Shown here one piece after another: positions 21,603 through 30,872 of a stretch of 64,000 nucleotides of DNA (position 1 is its first letter; every line of letters begins with the position of its first letter). Location of the stretch: assembly GCF_001641265.1 (NCBI RefSeq), contig NW_020167530.1:496001-560000 (forward strand). The letters run 5' to 3'. Under the pieces are notes generated by a model. It had not been told where the DNA came from. It saw only the letters and a list, made by a program, of their open reading frames with translations, and did not search any database. The stretch is from Pseudogymnoascus destructans (lineage: Eukaryota > Ascomycota > Leotiomycetes > Thelebolales > Thelebolaceae). The translations under genes were made by a program, and so were the position numbers.

Positions 21603-24600
21603 ATGGAGGACGACCAAGCTCCTACAACTACTGCTGAACAGCAGATGCAACAACTGTTTGCCTTTATACAAAATATAGCAAACAAACTTGAGAATTTGGA
21701 AAACACCTTTCAAGCCAACACTTCAGCAACACAATCCTCAACTCAGACACATCATACAGAGCTTCCCACAGCTCCTCTGGCTATGTCGGGTACCCCAGGT
21801 GCACTTCCTAAAGTGCAAACACCAGATTTATACCATGGAGACAGGAGGAAGTTGAAGGGATTTCTTATGCAACTGGACATCTACTTCACCCTCAGGCCTC
21901 ATCAGTTCACCTCAGATATTCAGAATATGTATTTCGCTGCCAGCTACCTCCGTGGATCTGCATTCAACTTCTTTGAGCCATATCTTAGAAGACTTAGTGG
22001 CAACAACCAAAATACCACTACACCTTTGATTACCTCTTATGACCAGTTTCAAGAGGAACTTACCAGGACCTTTGGAGACATCAACGAAACTGCTACAGCA
22101 GAAAGAGAGCTACAGAAGCTATGTCAAAAGACCTCTGCTGCTCAGTATACAACAGAATTTAGGAGAATCACTTCTCACTTGACTTGGAATGAAGAAGCCT
22201 TAGTCTTCACTTACTACCAAGGGCTCAAGAGCTCTATTAAGGATGAACTCAGCAAAGAAGAACGCCCTACAACACTTCAAACGCTTATAGAGAAAGCTGT
22301 CAGACTTGATGATAGGCTTTTTGAAAGAAGAAAGGAGAAGAACCAAGACTGGCATCCAACAAGAAATTTCAACAATTACACCTCTACACCAACTGCTAAG
22401 GACTCAGCACCTGAACCTATGGACTTAGACGCCTCTATAAAGAGATCTACAGCAAATCCAGCACCTCAGCCTACAAGAAGCCCTCAAAAACTGAAAAGGG
22501 GTAAACTTACTCCTCAAGAAAGAAAACACAGAATGGACAACAACCTTTGTTTATACTGTGGCAAAGGGGGGCACAGAATTCAGGAGTGCTATTCAGCACG
22601 GGGGAGTGCTGAATCAAAACATATAGCAGCCTCAGACACAGTCACAGCTGCTATTCCTGAAAAACTTGAAAAATCCCCACCAGGCACAACTTCAACTGAG
22701 ACTACAACTTCTCCCCTAGACAACAAAGATGTGTCGATGGTGCTTTCTCAGAGTTTCACACACCTGTTAATCCCTATTCAACTCCATTTCAAACAACAGG
22801 TGTTATCTACAAGGGCTATGATAGACTCAGGGGCAACAGGCAACTTTATATCTCAAGACCTCATCTTGACACACCAGTTACCTACAATTCCCAAACGCAC
22901 TCCAGAGTTGCTCCGAGTCATTGATGGAACTCCTATCAGTTCAGGTTCCATTACCTGCAACACCCCAGTACTCAAACTTGAGATTCCCCTAGGAAAATCA
23001 ACATTTTCAGACACCATCTCTTTAGATGTTATACCAATGAAGTACTCAGTCATCCTAGGTCTTCCATGGCTTCAAAGGCATGATCCAACTATCAATTGGA
23101 AGCATTTATCGCTTGGGTTTAGCTCAAATCCGGAGCTCAATACTGAAAAAACCCTTCAAGCCTCAGTTACCCCTATTCAGGTCCAAGACTCAGACTTGTC
23201 CCAGATCAAGGATTTTGACCAAACTATGGACGATATATCATCTCTGATATGGGTTAAACCTTTCCAACCTGTCCTGGAGATAGCAGCTACTTCAGATTTG
23301 GAGAAATCATCTCAGGAGGTCATTTTGCCTTTAGCATACCAAGACTACCAACATCTTTTTGACAAGGCAAAGGCATCAATTCTGCCAAAGCACCAGCCTT
23401 ATGACCATGAGATACCACTCGCAGAAGGCTCAATGCCTCCCTACGGCCCTATCTACTCTCTATCTGAATTAGAGCTGAAAACTCTCAGAGAATACCTAGA
23501 TGAGAACCTTAGTTCTGGCTTTATCAGACCTTCTTCCTCACCAGCAGGAGCTCCTATTCTCTTTGTCAAGAAGAAAGATGGCTCCTTGCGTCTCTGTGTT
23601 GATTATAGGGGCCTTAATGCAGTCACTGTTAAAAACAGATATGCTTTACCCCTTATCCCTGAGCTCATGGATAGGCTCTCTTCAGCAAAGATCTTTACCA
23701 AGTTAGATCTCAGGGGAGCTTATAACCTGATACGCATCAAGGAAGATGATGAGTGGAAGACAGCATTCAGAACACGCTATGGTCATTTTGAATACCAGGT
23801 AATGCCTTTTGGGCTTGCCAATGCACCTGCTTCTTTCCAAGCTCTCATGAATGATATTCTAAGACCTTACTTGGATATCTTTGTTGTTGTCTACTTAGAC
23901 GACATTCTTATATACTCTTTAGACACTCAAGAGCATGTTCTACATGTTAGACAAGTCTTAGAGAAGCTATCTCAAGCACAACTCTTTTGCAAACTTGAGA
24001 AATGTCTTTTCCATATGTCTCAAGTTGATTTCTTGGGACATAGAATTTCAACAGAAGGCATTCAGATGGATCCTGAAAAGACAAAAGCAGTACAAACGTG
24101 GCCTATTCCTTCCAGCATTAAAGAGGTTCAGTCTTTCCTTGGGTTTGCCAACTATTACAGGAGGTTTATACCAAGATATACATCCTTGGCTTTACCCCTT
24201 ACTCAATTACTTCACAAGGACACTTTGTATCACTGGGATAAGACACAGCAAGATGCTTTCGATGCTCTTAAAGGAGAATTCAAAGAAGGGAAAATGTTAC
24301 TACACTTTAACCCCTTGAAACCTGCCACTCTTGAGACAGATGCCTCAGATTTTGCCATTTCTGGAATCTTATACCAAGCTCCAAAAGACAAACAAGAAGA
24401 GCTACAGCCTGTGGCATTTTACTCAAGAAAGCTATCAGCAGCCGAACAAAACTATCCCATTACAGACAAGGAACTGCTTGCCATAGTATGTTCTCTAAAG
24501 CATTGGAGATGCTACCTTGAAGGGGCAAACTATCCTATCACTATTTACAGTGACCATTCAAATCTCTTGACCTTTACAACCACTAAACAGCTCAATCGAC

Positions 24601-26396
24601 GACAAGCAAGGTGGTCTGAACAACTAGGAGGTTTTGACTTTGTTATAAAACATGTCTCAGGGGCCAAGAATCAAAGAGCAGATCTCCTCTCAAGAAGACA
24701 TGACTACCAAGATTCTGCTAAAACAAGCAATACAAAGGCCCTGCTAGACTCTACAAAGCTTATAGCAGCATCTTTAAGCAACCCTCGCACTACAGAGGAC
24801 TTAGAGGGAAACTTATCCCCTCAAAACCAAGTTGCCCCCATTACCTCTTCTCAGAAACCAGAGACCTTTAAAGACTATACACCCTCAGCAACACTTCTTA
24901 AAGCATTCAAAGATGCTTACAACCACGATCCCTTTGCCAAAAGAACTTTGGAATACCTCCAGAAGAAAGGCTCCTCTCTTGAGAAAGTTGGACTACAAAA
25001 TTTCTCAAAAAATCAGCAAGGACTTCTCTTATTCAAGAGCTATATCTATGTCCCAAGGGATAAACGATTACAGCTACACCTCCTACAGCAGTTCCATGAT
25101 GCTCCAGCTGCAGGGCACTTTGGCTTTGCAAAAACTTATGAACTTCTAACAAGAAAGTTCTACTGGCCTAGTCTAAGGACTACTCTTCAAGACTATATAT
25201 CTTCTTGCACAACTTGCAACTTGAACAAACCTACACGGCAAAAGCCCTATGGCCTCTTGCAGCCTCTACCTATACCAGAACGCCCATGGGACTCCATATC
25301 CATTGACTTTATAGTCAAGTTGCCTCCTTCTATCCCAAAAGGGGGTGCTACCCCTTATGACTCTATCCTTGTGGTGGTAGAAAGGCTCACAAAAATGGCA
25401 CACTTTGAGCCTTGCAATGAGACTATCACAGCTTCTGAACTTGCGTGGCTATTCCTCAAGGTGGTCTTTAAATATCATGGAATTCCTGGACACTGGATCT
25501 CAGATAGGGGAGCAGTTTTCACTTCAAACTTTTTTAAGGAGTTCTCTAAACTCTTAAACATGGAACAACGCTTTTCTACAGCTTATCACCCTCAAACAGA
25601 TGGCCAGACAGAGAGAGTCAACTCTGTACTTGAACAATATCTAAGAATTTATACAAACTATGCTCAAGACAACTGGGCAGATCTTCTCCATCTTGCAGAA
25701 TTTGCTTACAACAACACGGTCTCTAACACCACAAAAGAGACACCTTTCTATGCAAACTATGGTTATCACCCTAGGTTTGAAGTGGCAGAACTTAATTGTC
25801 CTGAAAATCTCAAAAACCCTTCTGCTACTGAAGGAATCATCTACCTTAAGGGCCTCCAGGACTATCTCAAGGTCCAAATACAGCGTGCACAAGACGAGCA
25901 GGCTCAGGCCTTTAACAGGGGGGTGGTTGCACCACAATTCAAAGTTGGTGATCAAGACTTTTTGTCTAGAAGACATATCACAACTACTAGACCATCAGAC
26001 AAACTTGATACTAAAAGACTTGGACCCTTTAAGATCACAAGGACTATTGGCAAGAATGCTTTCGAGCTTGCATTACCACCTACTTGGACTATCCATAATG
26101 TCTTCCATGCATCTCTCTTGTCTAAGGCACAAGAAAGTTCCTTAAGACCACTTCAGTCTCCTCCTCCTCCTGTTCTGATTTTGGATCAACCAGAATATGA
26201 AGTAGAGTCTATCCTTGACAAAAAGACACTTAGAGGTCAGGACTACTTCCTCGTTAAGTGGAAAGGCTATCCTACAAGTGACAACACTTGGGAACCTAAG
26301 AGAAATCTAAAAAATGCATCCAAGCTGATTCTAGAATTTTTTTCTAAGAAAGCCACCTGGCTAAAGGGCAAGCACACAGCTAACAAACGTCCTTAA
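21603..26396 (+). CDS. Gag-pol polyprotein of the chromovirus, intact
   Basis: 1597 codons with gag and pol in one frame. Gag covers ~1-310. A CCHC zinc knuckle (CLYCGKGGHRIQEC) lies at ~315-328. The aspartic protease motif MIDSGATGNF is at ~405. Reverse transcriptase spans ~640-830 with YLDDILIYS at ~763; RNase H starts near LETDASDFAISG (~909). The integrase has the zinc-binding region (~1160-1206, with SSCTTCNLNK) and the catalytic domain (SIDFIVKLP; WISDRGAVF; HPQTDGQTERVN). The C-terminal chromodomain (~1530-1580) reads EYEVESILDKKTL, DYFLVKWKGYP, NTWEP. Chromodomains of this kind direct integration to marked chromatin. The stop codon overlaps the polypurine tract. No frameshift, stop or RIP-like decay is seen, so it may be functional. 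Confidence 0.97.
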   Translation: MEDDQAPTTTAEQQMQQLFAFIQNIANKLENLENTFQANTSATQSSTQTHHTELPTAPLAMSGTPGALPKVQTPDLYHGDRRKLKGFLMQLDIYFTLRPHQFTSDIQNMYFAASYLRGSAFNFFEPYLRRLSGNNQNTTTPLITSYDQFQEELTRTFGDINETATAERELQKLCQKTSAAQYTTEFRRITSHLTWNEEALVFTYYQGLKSSIKDELSKEERPTTLQTLIEKAVRLDDRLFERRKEKNQDWHPTRNFNNYTSTPTAKDSAPEPMDLDASIKRSTANPAPQPTRSPQKLKRGKLTPQERKHRMDNNLCLYCGKGGHRIQECYSARGSAESKHIAASDTVTAAIPEKLEKSPPGTTSTETTTSPLDNKDVSMVLSQSFTHLLIPIQLHFKQQVLSTRAMIDSGATGNFISQDLILTHQLPTIPKRTPELLRVIDGTPISSGSITCNTPVLKLEIPLGKSTFSDTISLDVIPMKYSVILGLPWLQRHDPTINWKHLSLGFSSNPELNTEKTLQASVTPIQVQDSDLSQIKDFDQTMDDISSLIWVKPFQPVLEIAATSDLEKSSQEVILPLAYQDYQHLFDKAKASILPKHQPYDHEIPLAEGSMPPYGPIYSLSELELKTLREYLDENLSSGFIRPSSSPAGAPILFVKKKDGSLRLCVDYRGLNAVTVKNRYALPLIPELMDRLSSAKIFTKLDLRGAYNLIRIKEDDEWKTAFRTRYGHFEYQVMPFGLANAPASFQALMNDILRPYLDIFVVVYLDDILIYSLDTQEHVLHVRQVLEKLSQAQLFCKLEKCLFHMSQVDFLGHRISTEGIQMDPEKTKAVQTWPIPSSIKEVQSFLGFANYYRRFIPRYTSLALPLTQLLHKDTLYHWDKTQQDAFDALKGEFKEGKMLLHFNPLKPATLETDASDFAISGILYQAPKDKQEELQPVAFYSRKLSAAEQNYPITDKELLAIVCSLKHWRCYLEGANYPITIYSDHSNLLTFTTTKQLNRRQARWSEQLGGFDFVIKHVSGAKNQRADLLSRRHDYQDSAKTSNTKALLDSTKLIAASLSNPRTTEDLEGNLSPQNQVAPITSSQKPETFKDYTPSATLLKAFKDAYNHDPFAKRTLEYLQKKGSSLEKVGLQNFSKNQQGLLLFKSYIYVPRDKRLQLHLLQQFHDAPAAGHFGFAKTYELLTRKFYWPSLRTTLQDYISSCTTCNLNKPTRQKPYGLLQPLPIPERPWDSISIDFIVKLPPSIPKGGATPYDSILVVVERLTKMAHFEPCNETITASELAWLFLKVVFKYHGIPGHWISDRGAVFTSNFFKEFSKLLNMEQRFSTAYHPQTDGQTERVNSVLEQYLRIYTNYAQDNWADLLHLAEFAYNNTVSNTTKETPFYANYGYHPRFEVAELNCPENLKNPSATEGIIYLKGLQDYLKVQIQRAQDEQAQAFNRGVVAPQFKVGDQDFLSRRHITTTRPSDKLDTKRLGPFKITRTIGKNAFELALPPTWTIHNVFHASLLSKAQESSLRPLQSPPPPVLILDQPEYEVESILDKKTLRGQDYFLVKWKGYPTSDNTWEPKRNLKNASKLILEFFSKKATWLKGKHTANKRP

Positions 26397-26402
26397 GAGG
26401 GG
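26395..26402 (+). other. Polypurine tract
   Basis: AAGAGGGG five bases before the right LTR, overlapping the gag-pol stop codon (TAA at 26394-26396). It is placed where plus-strand DNA synthesis is primed in LTR elements. Confidence 0.8.
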
Positions 26403-26407
26403 TATCA

Positions 26408-27261
26408 TGTCATACTGACATTCGTTGCACTCAGTTTGCTATCAAACTCAAGAGCAAACTTGGAAATCTCCTCCTCAAACCTACAAGTCACTATACATAT
26501 TTTGGCTTATCACACCAACAACAAGAGCAATACTACTCAACGATTGCTACAACCATCTATGATTCATTACACGTCATCGCTCCTTAGTTACTGGGCCGAT
26601 ATTACCACATAGCATATCTCTACAACCCTCTATGATTCATTACATGTCATCGCTCTTTAGTTACCCACAAGATTGGTTAAGTTATGACATAATTTGTCTA
26701 TGACATAATTTGTCTATGACATAATTTGTCTATGACATAATTTGTCTATGACATAATTTGTCTATAGGGGTACTCTGACCTTGGACCTCCTTTTACTTCC
26801 TATAGGCTATGAACCTAAGAGATGGTTCTATGGGATTCTCTTACGTCGACTACAGTTACCAAGCCTGGTAATCATGGAAAGTCTTGGAAAATGAGAGAAC
26901 TACACTCCTTTAGCATAAATAGGATTGCCCTTTCCTTAAGAAAGGGCAAGCAGACAATACAGTAAATTGACTATCACATACTTCCACGTCTTTTCCAAGC
27001 TTCCAAGCATTCATCTTGTTACTCCTTGTTTCTGAAAAGTCAGTGAGGTGTTAACCTCTGACTTACCCCTGAGTTCCCAGACTCAACATTTGTTGCAACT
27101 TGTCTGAACCACTTCACTACATCACACACCTGATTGCTGCGTTGTGGAATAGTCTAAGCTACGACCCTTTGGCTCTGTTTTCTAAGACAGTGTGTTGTCT
27201 TAGTAAATTCATCCCTTCCTTGGGTGGCTAGATTCTCACATCTGGTGCACCCACCATTACA
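26408..27261 (+). repeat. Right LTR of the chromovirus
   Basis: 854 bp, identical to the left LTR by eye apart from one transition and a fifth copy of the 16-bp unit TATGACATAATTTGTC (26684-26763). Confidence 0.96.
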
Positions 27262-27573
27262 TTACGGTCACTACAAGCATGAAATCTGACTCGGTGTGGT
27301 TTCGAACCAGCAGAGGAGCACATAGCGAGTTACACTATAGTGGGGGACGGTAAGGGTGTAGGGTTCAGGGTCAATGCAGACCTGTTACGGTGGAAGGTTC
27401 AGGGCTAGGGTTGGAATAACTGAGTCAGGCCCGTTTCGGGTACTTAAGGAAACAGACTCAACGGGGTTCCCCCTTCATCTTTTTTGTATCCTTCGTAGTA
27501 GACCTATAGGATAGCATCCGTTTAGCCTCCGACTCGCACTCTCATATGCTATTACTGTGAGCTGGGTGCCCTG
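27262..27573 (+). mobile_element. Right piece of the split second-family LTR
   Basis: Resumes at TTACGGTCA after the gypsy insertion. Positions 27422-27573 align with 29682-29835 (GAGTCAG.CCCGTTTCGGG, CTATAGGATAGCATCCG, GAGCTGGGTGCCCTG). The middle carries ~110 bp not in the 3' copy, and the final TGTCCTTACA is missing, so the copy is divergent or damaged. Confidence 0.65.
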
Positions 27574-28085
27574 AATCAGCACCGAAACCACACAGGACAG
27601 GGGGATACTCACAGCCAGACCCGCCTCGAGGGCAGCGCACGTTGCGGGAGTCGCGCTCGGCGGCCGAGCGGAATTTCGGGACACTTTGGGCAGCCACAAG
27701 GGCCACCCGGTTTGCCTCTGCAGCAGCAGCTTCAACAGCGACAGGGTCCCAAGGATGTGCTGCTTCAGCAGCAGCAAGGACACGGTATTCCTCATCGAGG
27801 AACCAGGGAAGCTATGCAAATTGTTAGCAAAAGCCAACAGAGACAGAACAGCACAAGGGAACTCACCAGAACGCAGGTGGAGTGCTGCGCCGTGCAGTAC
27901 TCGCACTTGGAGGAGGCGGGGGACCAGACACAATCGTGGTCCTTGATGCCACGAGCTTTGGCCCGAAGGCAGCGCAGGCAGAGGACATGGAACGCACCCG
28001 ACAAAGCTCCCGCGGGAGTCAGAATCGGCATCGCAAAAAGTTGGAATTCTGCGCAGAATCCCATCAGCCCAGCACACATTATCAC
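27542..28085 (-). CDS. Spliced cysteine-rich small protein inside the transposon nest (unknown, possibly truncated)
   Basis: Exons 28085-27867 and 27811-27542 join in phase 0 across a GTGAGT...CATAG intron (55 nt), giving 162 residues. Exon 1 ends in a cysteine cluster with spacing C-x2-C-x12-C-x8-C-x2-C-x6-C (HVLCLRCLRAKARG; HDCVWSP; KCEYCTAQHSTC). Exon 2 begins LPWFLDEEYRVLAAAEAAH, continues with an Ala-rich helix, and has more cysteines (VRCPRGGSGCEYPP). Retention of frame across a canonical intron supports a real gene. I recall small cysteine-cluster proteins of this kind being frequent near fungal repeats, but I know no function. The N-terminus is close to a solo LTR (from 28091), so it may be cut. 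The last codons lie in LTR sequence of the second family. Confidence 0.5.
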
Positions 28086-28090
28086 CCCTG

Positions 28091-28965
28091 TGTAATGGTG
28101 GGTGCACCAGATGTGAGAATCTAGCCACCCAAGGAAGGGATGAATTTACTAAGACAACACACTGTCTTAGGAAACAGAGCCAAAGGGTTGTAGCTTAGAC
28201 TATTCCACAACGCAGCAATCAGGTGTGTGATGTAGTGAAGTGGTTCAGACAAGTTGCAACAAATGTTGAGTCTGGGAACTCAGGGGTAAGTCAGAGGTTA
28301 ACACCTCACTGACTTTTCAGAAATAAGGAGTAACAAGATCAATGCTTGGAAGCTTGGAAAAGACATGGAAGTATGTGATAGTCGATTTACTGTATTGTCT
28401 GCTTGCTCTTTCTTTGATGTACGGAATGACTCAGATGCGCTGTTCAGCCACTTTGGCGTCAAGTTAGCATATTGTAAGAGAATCCCATAGAACCATCTCT
28501 TAGGTTCGTAGCCTATAGGAAGTAAAAGGAGGTCCAAGGTCAGAGTACCCCTATAGACAAATTATGTCATAGACAAATTATGTCATAACTTAACCAATCT
28601 TGTGGGTAACTAAAGAGCGATGACGTGTAATGAATCATAGAGGTTCGTAGGAGCTTTTAGAGTTATCGTTCATGCTCCTAGGCCTCTAGTTGGTAGAGAT
28701 ATGTCATGTGGTAGTATGACTGATGTCATGTAATGAATCATAGAGGGTTGTAGAGATATGCTATGTGGTAATATCGGCCCAGTAACTAAGGAGCGATGAC
28801 ATGTAATGAATCATAGATGGTTGTAGCAATCGTTGAGTAGTATTGCTCTTGTTGTTGGTGTGATAAGCCAAAATATGTATAGTGACTTGTAGGTTTGAGG
28901 AGGAGATTTCCAAGTTTGCTCTTGAGTTTGATAGCAAACTGAGTGCAACGAATGTCAGTATGACA
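28091..28965 (-). mobile_element. Solo gypsy LTR, reverse orientation
   Basis: 875 bp, from TGTAATGGTGGGTGC to CAGTATGACA. Perfect 5-bp target duplication CCCTG (28086-28090 and 28966-28970). Two copies of the 16-bp internal unit. Internal differences from the complete element suggest an older or recombinant LTR. Confidence 0.93.
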
Positions 28966-29595
28966 CCCTGCGCCAACGCGCTCCCATCACCTACTCGTTC
29001 TTGTGGATTGGAAATATCCTATCCAATTTATTAGTGCACCGTCAGACAATCCACAGGAAGGGGTCACTTACAGTTCTCGGAGGGGTGGTCGCTGGCATTG
29101 TTGTTGGAGACAAAAAGAAGAAGTGGACGCAGCTGCGCACTCATAGTCTGGCTTACAACAATAAACTCCGAATCGGGTTAGCGCGAACACTTCTCCTTTC
29201 ATACATAGGACAGTCTAACCTGAACGCTTCGAGATGCGATTCAGAGTCCACTCGGACCACCAGGAATGCACCCCAGAGCGAACAAAGCAAAGTCTAACCC
29301 GGATGCTTCGCGGATGCGATTCGGAGTCCACTCGGACCACCACGAATGTACCCCAGAGCGAACAAAGCAAACTCTGGTTTCGCACACGAAACGGAGTCGA
29401 TACGGCACAGCTCTAGCATGACATACAACGCACCTTCCCGACACAGCACATAAACAGGGTTGTTACAGATGCAATTACAAACAGAATTCCTGCCAACATA
29501 GAACGCTCTTCTCATGGATACCATTCAGAGATGTTGCGGAAATGATTCTCACAGCGTGTTTCGCGGACAAAACACTCTCTTAAGAGGGGGGGTAG
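28966..29595 (+). mobile_element. Internal remnant of the second-family LTR element
   Basis: Lies between the solo LTR and the 3' LTR at 29596. It ends AAGAGGGGGGGTAG, a polypurine tract immediately before the LTR, as in the 3' end of an LTR element. No pol motifs are recognisable, so most of the coding region is gone. Confidence 0.55.
29214..29372. repeat. 79-bp tandem duplication
   Basis: TCTAACC(T/C)G.A.GCTTCG...CCCCAGAGCGAACAAAGCAAA occurs twice head to tail (29214-29292 and 29293-29371), with several substitutions. Confidence 0.85.
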
Positions 29596-29845
29596 TGTAA
29601 GGATGCCTCCGCCCTCAGTGATGGAAAGCATCGGAGTCAGGCAGGTTACGGTCATGTGGGGAGAGTTAGGGCAGGTTAGCCGAGTCAGACCCGTTTCGGG
29701 TACTTAAGGAGATTGACCCAACGGGGGTTTCTCTCTTCATCTTTTTTGTATCCTTCATAGTAGACCTATAGGATAGCATCCGTTTAGCCTCTGACTCGCA
29801 CTCTCATATGCTATTACCGTGAGCTGGGTGCCCTGTGTCCTTACA
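29596..29845 (+). mobile_element. 3' LTR of a second LTR-retrotransposon family
   Basis: 250 bp with inverted termini TGTAAGGA...TCCTTACA. Preceded by a polypurine tract; related to the split copy at 20658/27262-27573. Its right end abuts a gypsy LTR fragment directly, and no target duplication is visible. Confidence 0.7.
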
Positions 29846-30099
29846 GCTTCCAAGCATTGATCTTGTTACTCCTTGTTTCTGAAAAGTCAGTGAGGTGCTA
29901 ACCTCTGACTTATCCCTGAGTTCTCAGACTCAACATTTGTTACAACTTGTCTAAACCACTCCACTACATCATACACCTGATTGCTGCATTGTGGAATAGT
30001 CTAAGCTACGACCCTTTGGCTAAGACAGTGTGTTGTCTTAGTAAAATCATCCCTTCCTTAGGTGGCTAGATTCTCACATCTGGTGCACCCACCATTACA
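29846..30099 (+). mobile_element. Truncated gypsy LTR (3' part)
   Basis: Corresponds to the last ~255 bp of the chromovirus LTR (GCTTCCAAGCATTGATC... to CCACCATTACA), with scattered substitutions and a small deletion after CTTTGGCT. The missing left part shows a rearrangement at its junction with the second-family LTR. Confidence 0.9.
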
Positions 30100-30872
30100 C
30101 CAATCCTGAATTTCGACAAATGATAGCCAATCAATCGGTCTTGGCCTTTTATAATGTTAAAGCTCTTTAAATTAAAAGTCACGTGGTTTACACATGACCT
30201 AGTACTCATACTTGTGAGTATAATTATGCAATCATACTCATGAGTATTTGTGCTAACCCTGGCTTTATAACTGTTTTTTATTTAATATTAATATTTAATG
30301 CCATCATCCGCCTACCTAGCATACTCAACACACTCGGTGCACCCCATAGTGGCCGGCGCTTAGTGGCGCTTAAATGTTTATAAACATCTTACTATTCTCG
30401 GCCTTAACCTTCCTTGGCTCCCCTAAATTTGGCTGGACCACACCGGCTCGACCCTGTCCCGCATCTTAGTGTCACCAGCCACACGGACGAGGGCCTCACG
30501 AGCCACGTTCTATAATTGGAGGGAGGGCCTGCTTTTGTCGTCGTGATCGGGCTGTTAATAGACATCGGAGGAAGCAGACACTATCAGGTGAGGGGACCAC
30601 CAGCTCTTCCCTTCTCAGTCCTGCGCACGCGTGGCACCCGGGAGTATATATATACCTACCCCATTCCCCTTCATGCCGAGACATCTGAGAAAGTATTGCA
30701 TATAACCAAGCGCATTTCGGACTACTTTGCGCACTCCAACCATCTTATCTATCGCCAAGATCTCCAGTTGCGCATTGCGCTCAGACAAGGCTTCACTACA
30801 TTCTTTGTCAACTTTCTAGCGCATATCCCAAAAGCGCCTCTGAGACGTCCAGTGCCCTAGAGGCTGCCAGCA
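30100..30872. other. Intergenic region between transposon nest and next gene
   Basis: AT-rich to about 30300, with another ATACTCATGAGTATT palindrome at 30234-30248. A TATATATATA at 30645-30654 could serve as TATA box for the ORF starting at 30873. No other gene recognised. Confidence 0.4.

Larger units (their letters stand above)
20713..27261 (+). mobile_element. Complete Ty3/gypsy chromovirus LTR retrotransposon
   Basis: 6549 bp, bounded by LTRs of 838 bp (20713-21550) and 854 bp (26408-27261) that start TGTCATACTG and end CCATTACA. A perfect 5-bp target duplication TTACG flanks it (20708-20712 and 27262-27266). Reading both LTRs I find one base difference (CTACGAAC left, CTATGAAC right) plus one extra 16-bp repeat unit on the right, so the insertion is recent. 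It encodes one uninterrupted gag-pol frame with a C-terminal chromodomain. All parts expected for mobility are present by eye: LTRs, a primer site candidate, a polypurine tract and an intact ORF. Confidence 0.97.

Noticed and set aside
27290..27330. A tRNA fragment, because of GTGGTTTCGAACCAGC
   Set aside because: It resembles a B-box/T-loop on either strand, but no A-box, acceptor stem or cloverleaf can be formed around it.
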